Assembly (NCBI RefSeq): GCF_900112595.1
Contig: NZ_FOMI01000012.1
Span: 61,773-125,772 of the forward strand
Source: Algibacter pectinivorans
Lineage (GTDB): Bacteria > Bacteroidota > Bacteroidia > Flavobacteriales > Flavobacteriaceae
Length of the DNA stretch: 64,000 nt
Direction of reading: 5' to 3'
Position 1 is the stretch's first letter. Each line of letters opens with the position of its first letter. Both the position numbers and the translations under genes were made by a program. Below the pieces are notes generated by a model. The model made no database searches. It had not been told where the DNA came from and saw only the letters and a list, made by a program, of their open reading frames with translations. This document shows positions 25,600-33,842 of this stretch, in pieces.

Positions 25600-25611
25600 T
25601 AAACTTATTCT

Positions 25612-25926
25612 TTACAACACACTTTTACTATCAAAAACTAAGACTTTGCTCCATAAATGTTGGTGCTTATCAACAAACTCTTGGTGTATTTTATGTTTTT
25701 GATATATGGCTTCATCTTTTTCATTTGCAAAAATGAGCATTTCGGTAACGGAGTAACTATTTTCAACAACATCTCTTTTCTCGGTTGAAGCTGGAACACC
25801 AATATGAATATCGGCCACTTGCTCGATGGTTTTCAATTGTTTTATACCTTCAATAAGTTGTTGCTTGTCTTCTAAAGATTCTGGATTTTCCAGCCAGAAA
25901 AAAACATGATGTACTAGTGGTCCCAT
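25612..25926 (-). CDS. Dabb-domain (stress-responsive alpha/beta-barrel) protein
   Basis: A 104-residue protein with one Dabb domain, a ferredoxin-like fold that dimerises into an alpha/beta barrel. The signatures VHHVFFWL near the start, the mid VADIHIGVPAS and the C-terminal FVDKHQHLW are present. Some plant members are stress induced and some bacterial members act as cyclases or monooxygenase-like enzymes, but no catalytic set can be recognised here. It is convergent with the small membrane protein, and I see no clear promoter in the 239 bases upstream. Confidence 0.8.
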   Translation of the reverse strand: MGPLVHHVFFWLENPESLEDKQQLIEGIKQLKTIEQVADIHIGVPASTEKRDVVENSYSVTEMLIFANEKDEAIYQKHKIHQEFVDKHQHLWSKVLVFDSKSVL

Positions 25927-26015
25927 ATATTTTATTAATTATCCAGTAAATTTAATAAAATATATAGTTAGAAAGCTTATTTTATGATACTATGCTTATC
26001 GTGCGCTTTTAACAA

Positions 26016-26028
26016 TTCCGCGAAAGCG
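26016..26028 (+). repeat. TTCCGCGAAAGCG hairpin motif, copy 1
   Basis: An exact 13-base match to copies at 28517-28529 and 52666-52678. CGC-GAAA-GCG can form a three-base-pair stem closed by a GNRA tetraloop. It lies in the non-coding gap 25927-26165, which holds nothing else I recognise. Confidence 0.6.
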
Positions 26029-26165
26029 CTAGCACTTTATATTATTACAAAACAAGAGTAATAATTGATTAGCATCTTGTTTTAAAACTATTGCTATTTC
26101 TATAATATTTACTACCTAAAAACGACCCGAAATAAGTATTATTAGTGTATTCTTTAAAGAATTAT

Positions 26166-28238
26166 TTAGTCCAATAATTCTGGGTTATTAAGTATCAATT
26201 CTATCTTTTTAATAATAACCGTAATCTGGTCTAATTGCGATTCAATATTTCTAAAAAAGAGGCTAATATCTCTGTTTACCCAACTTTCCGATATAACTCG
26301 AGCGCCTAAACTTATTCGTAATACAGCACTTTGCACGCCATTAGTATATTTAACGTTTACAGCCTGCCCAATATGACATTTCTGTGCAGCCAACCTAAAA
26401 GTTTCAATAGGAGTGCCTTCAAAATGTTGTGAAATATCGGAGTTTAGCAACTTGTATAGCTTTTTTACCTGATTGACAGTCAAAGGGTCTTCATTTTTAA
26501 GAATAAAAAACGGGAATATGGTACGCATATTTCGAATTCCAAACTCTTTGTTATTATAGGTGTTGGCACGCGTTACAGTACTGTAAACTGGCTGTAAAAA
26601 CGGAGCGTCGTTTATCGAGTCTTCAACAAAATTGCAAAACATTTCAATACCCATATTTCTATACAGTACTGGTGTTTTAAAATAACGTTCCATTTCTACT
26701 ATGGCTGCATTCCATCGCATGTAAGAGCCATAATTAAAACCATCGGATAAATCTTTAGAACAAAACCAAGATGTTGGCCAATCGGAAGCATTAAAATATT
26801 GCACTAAGCCTTTTGGCAATTTACTTTTTACACAATCGATTAGTTTACTAACACGTTCCGGAAAAATTAAGGCTCCTGAATAAGGAGGGCCTGTAAAGAA
26901 CTTACTTCCTGTAATACTAACAATATATCCGTTTTTTAAATAATTTTGAATATCAGATGGATCTAATCGTAATTGTGCGGCATCAATAATAACTTGCATG
27001 GATAAATCCTTTATGCTATATAACTCTTGCATCATTTCTTTACTTGGCGATTGATAACCTAGTTTTGAATGATCCATGACATGTAACACCACATGACGAC
27101 CTAATTTATTAGTATCTGATATAGCTGTAAAAACTTCTTTATCTAAAGCTTCAGTAGATTTTAATTGTCCTTTGTCATCTCTAAATGGAATTTTAATTAA
27201 ATCGACATCCCTAAAGCCTTGCATTTGTTCGCCTTTGGTAATAGGAAAATTTAAGGCCGTATTATTTTCAAAATGACATCCTTTTAATGCTGCTGGCACA
27301 CCACTACCCGTCTCGTCTGATGCTACCAAAACATGGGTAATTTCCTTATCGGTAATAATTTGGGTAATGGCCGCTATTTGTAAAGATGAATCTGTTCCCG
27401 AAGGCGAAAAAATAATTTCGCAAGCTTCGTTTAGTTTAAATATTTTTCTAAGATTGGTTTTTAGTAACTCCGAAAAATCTGTAGTACTAGTTTCAAATCC
27501 ATTTTTAAGACTGTTTTTAATTAAAATACTTCTTGTTTTATCGGTTTTATCGAATGCAAAATTAGAAACACTCGTTGCTGTAGACGATGCAAATGTAAAG
27601 GCATCTGGTCTTGGAAACGGACGACAGCCATATTTGTTTAACAATTCAACTTCGTCTATATTTAATCTAAAATCGCCACCTGCCATTAATAAATACTCGG
27701 TTGGTTTTGCTAAATTATCAACAATAGGTTTCCAAGATTCTTTAAATTCTTTATTACCACTTGTTAACCCATGAAATGCTTGTAAATCTTTACTCTTCAG
27801 TAAAAAATCAACATCAATAGTACTATCGTTTTTAATTAAATTGATTAGAAAATAATCAAGGTTTTTTAGTTTTTCTTTATCTTCTTTAGGCAATAGTTGG
27901 TAAAAAATGCGAGTAACTTCAAAGGCTGCCACGTCGCATAAGGCCATATCGTCTTTTTTATTTTCTAGGGCCTTATACCAAAGTTGCCATTCTATACCAT
28001 ACCTTAAATATACCAAGGCTAAAACAGGATTTCTTAAATATAACTCCCCTATTATAATAGATTTATTAGGTACAATTTTAAAAACATTTGGGACACTAGT
28101 AGAGGTTATAATTTGAATGTTATTTATTTTAGGTACCGTATTAAACCTTTTTAATACATGCACTAGGTAATTAACATTTTCTTTTTCAAACAAAGATGTT
28201 CTTTTGTATTGATTCTCAATTAGTATATTATTCGTCAT
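26166..28238 (-). CDS. PLP-dependent (fold type I) enzyme of unknown specificity with N-terminal extension
   Basis: A 690-residue protein. Residues 270-560 have the fold type I aminotransferase/decarboxylase pattern: SPSGTDSSLQ (278-287) for the cofactor phosphate, IIDAAQLR (Asp419) for the pyridine nitrogen, and ITGSKFFTGPP with Lys446 as the likely Schiff-base lysine. The first 200 residues form a separate helical domain that I cannot assign, and the final 120 residues resemble the small aminotransferase domain. The whole protein is much longer than class V aminotransferases (about 400). Decarboxylase, desulfurase or lyase activity are all possible. It has no operon partner. Confidence 0.65.
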   Translation of the reverse strand: MTNNILIENQYKRTSLFEKENVNYLVHVLKRFNTVPKINNIQIITSTSVPNVFKIVPNKSIIIGELYLRNPVLALVYLRYGIEWQLWYKALENKKDDMALCDVAAFEVTRIFYQLLPKEDKEKLKNLDYFLINLIKNDSTIDVDFLLKSKDLQAFHGLTSGNKEFKESWKPIVDNLAKPTEYLLMAGGDFRLNIDEVELLNKYGCRPFPRPDAFTFASSTATSVSNFAFDKTDKTRSILIKNSLKNGFETSTTDFSELLKTNLRKIFKLNEACEIIFSPSGTDSSLQIAAITQIITDKEITHVLVASDETGSGVPAALKGCHFENNTALNFPITKGEQMQGFRDVDLIKIPFRDDKGQLKSTEALDKEVFTAISDTNKLGRHVVLHVMDHSKLGYQSPSKEMMQELYSIKDLSMQVIIDAAQLRLDPSDIQNYLKNGYIVSITGSKFFTGPPYSGALIFPERVSKLIDCVKSKLPKGLVQYFNASDWPTSWFCSKDLSDGFNYGSYMRWNAAIVEMERYFKTPVLYRNMGIEMFCNFVEDSINDAPFLQPVYSTVTRANTYNNKEFGIRNMRTIFPFFILKNEDPLTVNQVKKLYKLLNSDISQHFEGTPIETFRLAAQKCHIGQAVNVKYTNGVQSAVLRISLGARVISESWVNRDISLFFRNIESQLDQITVIIKKIELILNNPELLD

Positions 28239-28516
28239 AAGCCCTTTTATTTAAAACTTTCTAAGTGTTTAGATTGCTCTAAAAACCAATCTGTAGCTTA
28301 GGGATAATTATAAATCTATTTGTTACAATTTAATAATTAAACCTTTAAAAAGTAGAAAGAATTTAAATTTTTTAAAACGCACGAAAATAAGCTACTTAAA
28401 ATAAAAGTTTCTAAAATATTTCCTAAAGTTTATTTATAATTTAAGTTAACAAATATGGTAACTCTATTTACAAGAAATAAAACAAAGCTTGTTAACTTTA
28501 ACAAACCTTTTTATCC

Positions 28517-28529
28517 TTCCGCGAAAGCG
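28517..28529 (+). repeat. TTCCGCGAAAGCG hairpin motif, copy 2
   Basis: An exact 13-base match to 26016-26028 and 52666-52678. It lies in the 375-base gap upstream of gcvT, which also holds a -7 element (28547-28554) and a leader hairpin (28577-28594) but no gene. Confidence 0.6.
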
Positions 28530-28546
28530 TTAATATAAATTTTCAA

Positions 28547-28594
28547 TACATTTGTTTTTGATATATATTAATGAGATTCCCTCCTTCGAGGGAA
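28547..28594 (+). promoter_or_regulatory. gcvT promoter element and leader hairpin
   Basis: TACATTTG (28547-28554) matches TAnnTTTG. TTCCCTC-CTTC-GAGGGAA (28577-28594) follows, a seven-base-pair hairpin in the leader that ends 19 bases before the ATG. It does not resemble the known tandem glycine riboswitch. Confidence 0.45.
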
Positions 28595-28613
28595 GTATAA
28601 ATACTTGTTTTCA

Positions 28614-29693
28614 ATGAAAAACACAGCCTTAACAGAAACTCACAAAGCTCTAGGAGCCAAAATAGTCCCTTTTGCAGGGTACAATATGCCTGTACAATAT
28701 GAAGGTGTAAATGCCGAACACGAAACCGTACGTAATAGTGTTGGCGTGTTTGATGTATCGCACATGGGTGAGTTTTTAATTGAAGGCGAGCACGCTCTAG
28801 ATTTAATACAAAAAATTTCTAGCAATGATGCTTCTAAATTAACTATTGGTAAAGCACAATACAGCTGCATGCCTAATGAAGATGGTGGTATTGTTGACGA
28901 TTTAATTATTTACAAAATTAAAGACGATGCCTATTTACTGGTTGTAAATGCAAGTAATATAGAAAAGGATTGGAATTGGATTCGATCTAAAAACGAAATG
29001 GGTGCAACCATGCGCGATTTAAGTGAAGATTACTCTTTACTTGCAATTCAAGGTCCTAAAGCCGTTGAAGCCATGCAAAGCCTTACGAGTCATGATTTAT
29101 CTGCTATTAAGTTTTATAATTTTATAGTTGGTGACTTTGCGGGTATTGAGCATGTTATCATTTCGGCAACAGGTTATACTGGTAGTGGTGGTTTTGAAAT
29201 TTATTGTAAAAATAATGAGGTAAAAGAGGTTTGGGATAAGGTTTTAGAAGCAGGTGCCGATTTTGGTATAAAACCTATTGGACTTGCGGCACGCGATACG
29301 CTGCGCTTAGAAATGGGGTATTGTCTTTACGGAAATGATATTGATGATACCACCTCGCCTATTGAAGCAGGTTTAGGGTGGATTACTAAATTCACCAAAA
29401 AATTTACAAACTCTGAAGCTTTAAAAGCAGAAAAAGAAAAAGGCCCAAAACGTAAACTTATCGCATTTCAATTAGAAGAACGTGGCATACCACGCCAAGG
29501 GTACGATATTGTTGATGGCCAAGGCAAAACTATTGGTGTTGTAACTTCAGGAACCATGAGTCCGTCCTTAGGAAAAGGCATTGGCTTAGGTTATGTACCT
29601 ACTATTTTTGCCGATGTTAATAGCAAAATAAATATACAAATACGTAAAAACGCTGTTCCTGCTACGGTTGTTAAATTGCCGTTCTACAAATAA
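28614..29693 (+). CDS. gcvT: Aminomethyltransferase, glycine cleavage system T protein
   Basis: The enzyme moves the aminomethyl carbon from H protein to tetrahydrofolate and releases ammonia during glycine breakdown. It shows GcvT signatures: PFAGYNMPVQYEG, the VGVFDVSHMGEF segment, GYTGSGGFEIYC and LAARDTLRLEMGYCLYGNDID in the folate domain, then a C-terminal barrel. The frame continues upstream to a TTG at 28605, but ATG 28614 begins MKNTAL and fits the family (359 residues). The genes for H and P proteins are not in the window. Glutaminase follows 4 bases after the stop, so co-transcription is likely. Confidence 0.94.
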   Translation: MKNTALTETHKALGAKIVPFAGYNMPVQYEGVNAEHETVRNSVGVFDVSHMGEFLIEGEHALDLIQKISSNDASKLTIGKAQYSCMPNEDGGIVDDLIIYKIKDDAYLLVVNASNIEKDWNWIRSKNEMGATMRDLSEDYSLLAIQGPKAVEAMQSLTSHDLSAIKFYNFIVGDFAGIEHVIISATGYTGSGGFEIYCKNNEVKEVWDKVLEAGADFGIKPIGLAARDTLRLEMGYCLYGNDIDDTTSPIEAGLGWITKFTKKFTNSEALKAEKEKGPKRKLIAFQLEERGIPRQGYDIVDGQGKTIGVVTSGTMSPSLGKGIGLGYVPTIFADVNSKINIQIRKNAVPATVVKLPFYK

Positions 29694-29697
29694 ATAT

Positions 29698-30612
29698 ATG
29701 ACAGATTTTCAAGCCGTTTTAAACAGCATTTATCAGGATGCCATTCATGCTACCGATAAAGGTGTTGTAGCCTCGTACATTCCAGAATTAGCGCACGTAA
29801 ATAAAGATAATTTTGCAATCCAACTACGTACAGCTACGGGTAAAACTTTTGGAGTTGGAGATTATAATACACCTTTCTCCATACAAAGTATATCGAAAGT
29901 TTTAGCTTTATCCAAAGCCATGTCACTTATTGGTGAAGATATCTGGAAACGTGTTGATGTAGAACCATCTGGACACCCGTTTAACCAATTGGCATTATTA
30001 GAAATTGAAAATGGTATTCCTAGAAATCCGTTTATAAATTCTGGTGCTATTGTAATTGCAGATATCTTGGTGTCTCATTTAAAAAACCCAAAAGAAGATT
30101 TTTTAAATTATGTACGCGAACTTGCTGGCGATACTAACATTAATTATAATATTGATGTAGCCAAATCGGAGCAATCTACAGGGTTTAAAAATTTTGCAGC
30201 CGCCAATCTTTTAAAATCATTCAAAAATTTAAATAACCCGGTCCATGTTGTATTAGATTTCTATTTCTATCAATGCGCTATAGAAATGACATGTAGCCAA
30301 TTATCAGACACTTTTTACCTCTTTGCCAATAATGGTAAATGCTTGCAGAATAAGCTCCATATTACCGATAGGCAAGTAAAACGTGTAAATGCTTTAATGC
30401 TTACATGTGGATTTTACGACGAAGCTGGAGAGTTTGCTTTCGAGGTTGGTTTACCCGGAAAAAGTGGTGTTGGTGGTGGTATTGTTGCACTTTTACCAGA
30501 CCACTTTGTAATTACAACATGGTCGCCTGGTCTTAATAAAAAAGGAAACTCTAAATTAGGCATGCAAGCTCTAGAGCAATTTACGACTAAAACTAAGCAG
30601 TCCATTTTTTAG
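29698..30612 (+). CDS. glsA: Glutaminase A
   Basis: A serine-dependent beta-lactamase-fold glutaminase that hydrolyses glutamine to glutamate and ammonia. The catalytic S-x-x-K is SISK (Ser64, Lys67). Other family landmarks are EPSGHPFNQL, NPFINSGAI, a central FYFYQCAIEMTC, and GLPGKSGVGGGI near the C-terminus. The length of 304 matches bacterial GlsA (about 308). An upstream in-frame TTG lies inside gcvT and was rejected in favour of ATG 29698. Its position next to gcvT puts two ammonia-releasing amino acid enzymes together. Confidence 0.93.
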   Translation: MTDFQAVLNSIYQDAIHATDKGVVASYIPELAHVNKDNFAIQLRTATGKTFGVGDYNTPFSIQSISKVLALSKAMSLIGEDIWKRVDVEPSGHPFNQLALLEIENGIPRNPFINSGAIVIADILVSHLKNPKEDFLNYVRELAGDTNINYNIDVAKSEQSTGFKNFAAANLLKSFKNLNNPVHVVLDFYFYQCAIEMTCSQLSDTFYLFANNGKCLQNKLHITDRQVKRVNALMLTCGFYDEAGEFAFEVGLPGKSGVGGGIVALLPDHFVITTWSPGLNKKGNSKLGMQALEQFTTKTKQSIF

Positions 30613-30639
30613 TACATCTTCATTGGTGAAATTTGATAC

Positions 30640-31473
30640 ATGATAAAGCGAGAAGGTAAACATAGAATACTAATAATAGGCGGAAGCGGCTTTTTAGGAA
30701 ACTCTATTTACAAAGAGCTCTACCCCTATTTTAGAACTTTTGGCACCTATAATACTGCAAATAATCCATTTGAAAAAAACCATCAATTTTTTCAATACAA
30801 TATTGAAGAAGACGACATTTACGAAATACTCGACATTGTAAAACCTACTATTATTATTTCGGCTTTACGTGGCGATTTTTCAAAGCAAGTATTAATGCAT
30901 CAACATCTTGCAGAATATGTAATAATTCATGGTGTAAAAATTATTTTTATTTCATCTGCCAACGTTTTCGATGCTTATATAAAATACCCAAGTTTCGAAT
31001 ACGATAAAACATACAGTAATAGCGTTTATGGGCATTTCAAAATAAAAATTGAAAACATGCTATTGCGCTTACCTAAAAAACAAGTCGTTATTTTAAGGTT
31101 ACCTATGGTATTTGGGGCACATTCTCCTAGAGTGCAAGACATTATTAAGCTTACCAACGAAAAGGAACCTATTGAGGTTTTTCCTAATTTAATAATAAAT
31201 GTTACTACGGCATCGAAAATCACACAACAAATTCATTATATCATTAACCGAAATAAATTTGGTATTTACCATCCAGGAAGTAACGATTTGGTACATCATG
31301 AAGATTTTATAAAAGAAATAGTAAAATCTTTAGAACTCCTTAGCCAACCTATTTACAAAAGGGTTTATACCACAAATGATGATAGGTATTTAGCTGTTTT
31401 ACCCAAATTCAACACGCTACCAAAACATTTACAAATTAAGAGTGACGATATTCTAACAGATTTAAAAATATAG
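30640..31473 (+). CDS. NAD-dependent epimerase/dehydratase, RmlD-like sugar-nucleotide SDR
   Basis: An extended short-chain dehydrogenase of 277 residues. The Rossmann nucleotide loop is GGSGFLG near residue 15. An FISSANVF segment supplies the Ser/Thr region, and the catalytic Tyr-x3-Lys is YGHFK. The domain layout is closest to RmlD (dTDP-4-dehydrorhamnose reductase), though shorter at the C-terminus. It would act on a nucleotide sugar or similar carbonyl substrate, which I cannot name. It follows glsA by 27 bases and precedes a pterin dehydratase by 34, probably in one transcript. Confidence 0.78.
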   Translation: MIKREGKHRILIIGGSGFLGNSIYKELYPYFRTFGTYNTANNPFEKNHQFFQYNIEEDDIYEILDIVKPTIIISALRGDFSKQVLMHQHLAEYVIIHGVKIIFISSANVFDAYIKYPSFEYDKTYSNSVYGHFKIKIENMLLRLPKKQVVILRLPMVFGAHSPRVQDIIKLTNEKEPIEVFPNLIINVTTASKITQQIHYIINRNKFGIYHPGSNDLVHHEDFIKEIVKSLELLSQPIYKRVYTTNDDRYLAVLPKFNTLPKHLQIKSDDILTDLKI

Positions 31474-31507
31474 TTTATTTTTAATACGAATTACTAAAAC
31501 CATAAGT

Positions 31508-31801
31508 ATGAATAAACTATCAGACGATGATATAGAGAAAAAATTACTTCGATTTCCAGATTGGGAATACTACGAAAATGCCTTACACGGCGAATTCGAA
31601 TTCGAAAACTTTAAAGATTGCTTTAGCGCTATGAGCCGCATTGCTTTTGAGTGCGAAGCTTTAAACCATCATCCCAACTGGAGCAACACATATAATGTAC
31701 TTACCATATCATTATCAACTCACGATGCCGATGGTGTTACTAATAAAGACTTTTTATTAGCCGAAGCCATAGAGAACATTGTAGAACCAGATGAGGAATA
31801 A
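31508..31801 (+). CDS. Pterin-4a-carbinolamine dehydratase
   Basis: A 97-residue protein with the PCD/DCoH signature: RIAFECEALNHHPNWSN contains the conserved HHP.W active-site motif, followed by VLTISLSTHDADGVT-type strands and a final helix with DFLLAEAIE. It dehydrates 4a-hydroxytetrahydropterin, regenerating cofactor for aromatic amino acid hydroxylases, none of which is in this window. Bacterial proteins of this fold may instead act in pterin or molybdopterin metabolism. A hairpin CTAGCC/GGCTAG (31808-31827) follows the stop codon. Confidence 0.9.
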   Translation: MNKLSDDDIEKKLLRFPDWEYYENALHGEFEFENFKDCFSAMSRIAFECEALNHHPNWSNTYNVLTISLSTHDADGVTNKDFLLAEAIENIVEPDEE

Positions 31802-31807
31802 AGTAAC

Positions 31808-31827
31808 TAGCCCTTTTAAAGGCTAGC
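31808..31827 (+). terminator. Weak hairpin after the pterin dehydratase gene
   Basis: CTAGCC (31808-31813) pairs with GGCTAG (31822-31827) around an eight-base loop. There is no clear T-run, so it may only protect the transcript end. Confidence 0.35.
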
Positions 31828-31879
31828 TAGTAAATTAAACTTTATAAAAATTTAAACGAGTTCAATTAGTAGATTTTTT

Positions 31880-31887
31880 TAAATTTG
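31880..31887 (+). promoter_or_regulatory. -7 element upstream of the yebC-like gene
   Basis: TAAATTTG matches TAnnTTTG, 71 bases before the ATG at 31958. No clear -33 TTG was found. Confidence 0.4.
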
Positions 31888-31957
31888 CTACATTGAAAAT
31901 TTTAAATGAATTTAAATAGTTCTGATTCGTCGGAAATAAAAAATAACTTATATAATT

Positions 31958-32677
31958 ATGGGAAGAGCTTTCGAGTTTAGAAAAGCAAGGAAAATGAAAC
32001 GTTGGTCTGCTATGAGCAAAGCCTTTACACGTATTGGTAAAGACATTGTAATGGCTGTAAAGGAGGGTGGCCCAGATCCGGATAGTAACTCGCGTTTAAG
32101 AGCTGTTATACAGAATGCAAAATCTGTAAACATGCCAAAAGACAACGTTGAGCGCGCCATAAAAAAAGCAAGTGAAAAAGGTCAAGGTGATTATAAAGAG
32201 GTTATTTTTGAAGGCTATGCACCACATGGTATTGCAATTTTAGTTGAAACAGCCACCGATAATAATACAAGAACCGTTGCCAATGTGCGTAGTTATTTTA
32301 ATAAATGCGATGGTAGTTTAGGAACTTCGGGCTCAGTGGTATTTATGTTCGACCATACTTGTAATTTCCGAATTAATGCCGAAGGATTAGACCCTGAAGA
32401 ATTAGAACTAGAATTTATAGATTTTGGTGCCGAAGAGGTTTTTGCAGACGACGATGGCATATTAATATATGCACCTTTTGAAAGTTTTGGAGCTATTCAA
32501 GCAGAATTAGAATCTAGAGAGATTGAAATATTATCTTCTGGGTTTGAGCGCATACCGCAAGTCACAAAACCATTAAATGCAGAACAAGCAGCAGATGTTG
32601 AGAAACTGCTAGAAAAACTTGAAGAAGATGACGATGTACAAAATGTATATCACACCATGGAAGAAACAACAGAGTAA
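31958..32677 (+). CDS. YebC/PmpR-family protein
   Basis: A 239-residue member of the YebC/TACO1 family. The start MGRAFEFRKARKMKRWSAMSKAF is the Bacteroidota form of the usual 'MAGHSKW.NI' opening. It is followed by GGPDPDSNSRLR, the NMPKDNVERAIKK helix and the YAPHGIAILVE strand, with the acidic C-terminal domain intact. Members have been described as transcription regulators and, more recently, as translation factors easing stalls at proline-rich stretches. Which role applies here cannot be told. It stands alone between a -7 element and a strong terminator. Confidence 0.92.
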   Translation: MGRAFEFRKARKMKRWSAMSKAFTRIGKDIVMAVKEGGPDPDSNSRLRAVIQNAKSVNMPKDNVERAIKKASEKGQGDYKEVIFEGYAPHGIAILVETATDNNTRTVANVRSYFNKCDGSLGTSGSVVFMFDHTCNFRINAEGLDPEELELEFIDFGAEEVFADDDGILIYAPFESFGAIQAELESREIEILSSGFERIPQVTKPLNAEQAADVEKLLEKLEEDDDVQNVYHTMEETTE

Positions 32678-32695
32678 AACAAATTATATATTAAT

Positions 32696-32727
32696 TAAAA
32701 AGAGAACTAAACGGTTCTCTTTTTTTA
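32696..32727 (+). terminator. Rho-independent terminator after the yebC-like gene
   Basis: GAGAAC (32702-32707) pairs with GTTCTC (32714-32719), extended by A5/T5, and is followed by a T-run to about 32727. Confidence 0.85.
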
Positions 32728-32746
32728 ATTTCTAAACTATTAAATT

Positions 32747-33712
32747 ATGAATTGGGGATTTATAGGATGCGGTAGCGTAACCGAGGTTAAAAGCGGACCA
32801 GCATATCAACAAACAAAAGATTTTAATGTAGTTGCTGTTATGCGCCGCAACGAAGAAAAATTATTGGACTATGCTAAACGACATAACATACCAACCACGT
32901 ATACCGATGCCGATACTTTAATTAACGACCCCAATGTAGATGCCGTGTATATTGCCACACCACCAGATACTCATAAACTCTATGCCCTAAAAATAGCCGC
33001 TGCCGGCAAACCTTGCTGTATAGAGAAACCGTTAGCACCTAGTTATGCAGATAGTTTAGAGATACAAAAGGCATTTCAAGAAAAAAACATACCCTTGTTT
33101 GTTGCTTATTACAGACGTTCACTACCCCGATTTTTAAAAGTTAAGGAATGGCTAGATAACCAACGTATTGGCGAGGTAAGACATATAAACTCACATTTAA
33201 GCAAACCTGCAAGCGAACTAGACACCTCAAAAGATTATAACTGGCGAACAGATAGCAACATTGCACCTGCAGGCTATTTTGATGATTTAGCAAGCCATGG
33301 TTTAGATTTATTTACCTTCTTTTTAGGCCAAATTAATAATGCCACAGGCTTTAGTTTAAACCAACAAGGCTTATACTCTGCAAAAGATGCCGTTACAGCG
33401 TCGTGGCTGCACGACAATGGTATTACAGGTTCGGGAACATGGAATTTTGGATGCCATCAACATTTAGACCTAGTAACTATTTATGGTAGCAAAGGCACAA
33501 TCAAGTTTTCAGTATTTCATGAAAACCCTATTTACTTAGAAACAGATACACTAAAGGAAGAACTTTTTATAGATAACCCAAAACACATCCAAAAATATCA
33601 TGTCGAGAATATGCAAAACTATTTTAAAGACCATGATAAAGCCCATCCTTCAACAGGGCAAACAGCCTTACATACCAGTTGGATTATGGATAAAATTTTA
33701 GGTGCTATTTAA
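32747..33712 (+). CDS. Gfo/Idh/MocA-family oxidoreductase
   Basis: A 321-residue NAD(P)-dependent oxidoreductase. The N-terminal Rossmann fold starts GFIGCGSVTEVKSGPAY, and the conserved EKP motif is in CIEKPLAPS. The C-terminal alpha/beta domain has YFDDLASHGLDLFTFFLG, with the histidine expected at the substrate site. Family members oxidise or reduce sugars, inositols or pyrrole derivatives. The substrate is unknown. It lies 130 bases before the amidoligase cassette on the same strand; I see no strong terminator or promoter between them, so a link to that pathway is possible but unproven. Confidence 0.84.
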   Translation: MNWGFIGCGSVTEVKSGPAYQQTKDFNVVAVMRRNEEKLLDYAKRHNIPTTYTDADTLINDPNVDAVYIATPPDTHKLYALKIAAAGKPCCIEKPLAPSYADSLEIQKAFQEKNIPLFVAYYRRSLPRFLKVKEWLDNQRIGEVRHINSHLSKPASELDTSKDYNWRTDSNIAPAGYFDDLASHGLDLFTFFLGQINNATGFSLNQQGLYSAKDAVTASWLHDNGITGSGTWNFGCHQHLDLVTIYGSKGTIKFSVFHENPIYLETDTLKEELFIDNPKHIQKYHVENMQNYFKDHDKAHPSTGQTALHTSWIMDKILGAI

Positions 33713-33842
33713 TATTTAACCAACCAATTTTAATGTCATTTTTAGATAAAAATATTTTATAAAAATATTTTTATTAATTGTAAAACATATTCTAAAAAAG
33801 AATAATTTTACTTAAAATCCACATGGGTTTGTTTTACTAAAA

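Noticed and set aside
28239..28613. A glycine riboswitch upstream of gcvT
   Set aside because: The leader after the -7 element is only about 55 bases and shows one small hairpin, far too short for the tandem glycine aptamer.
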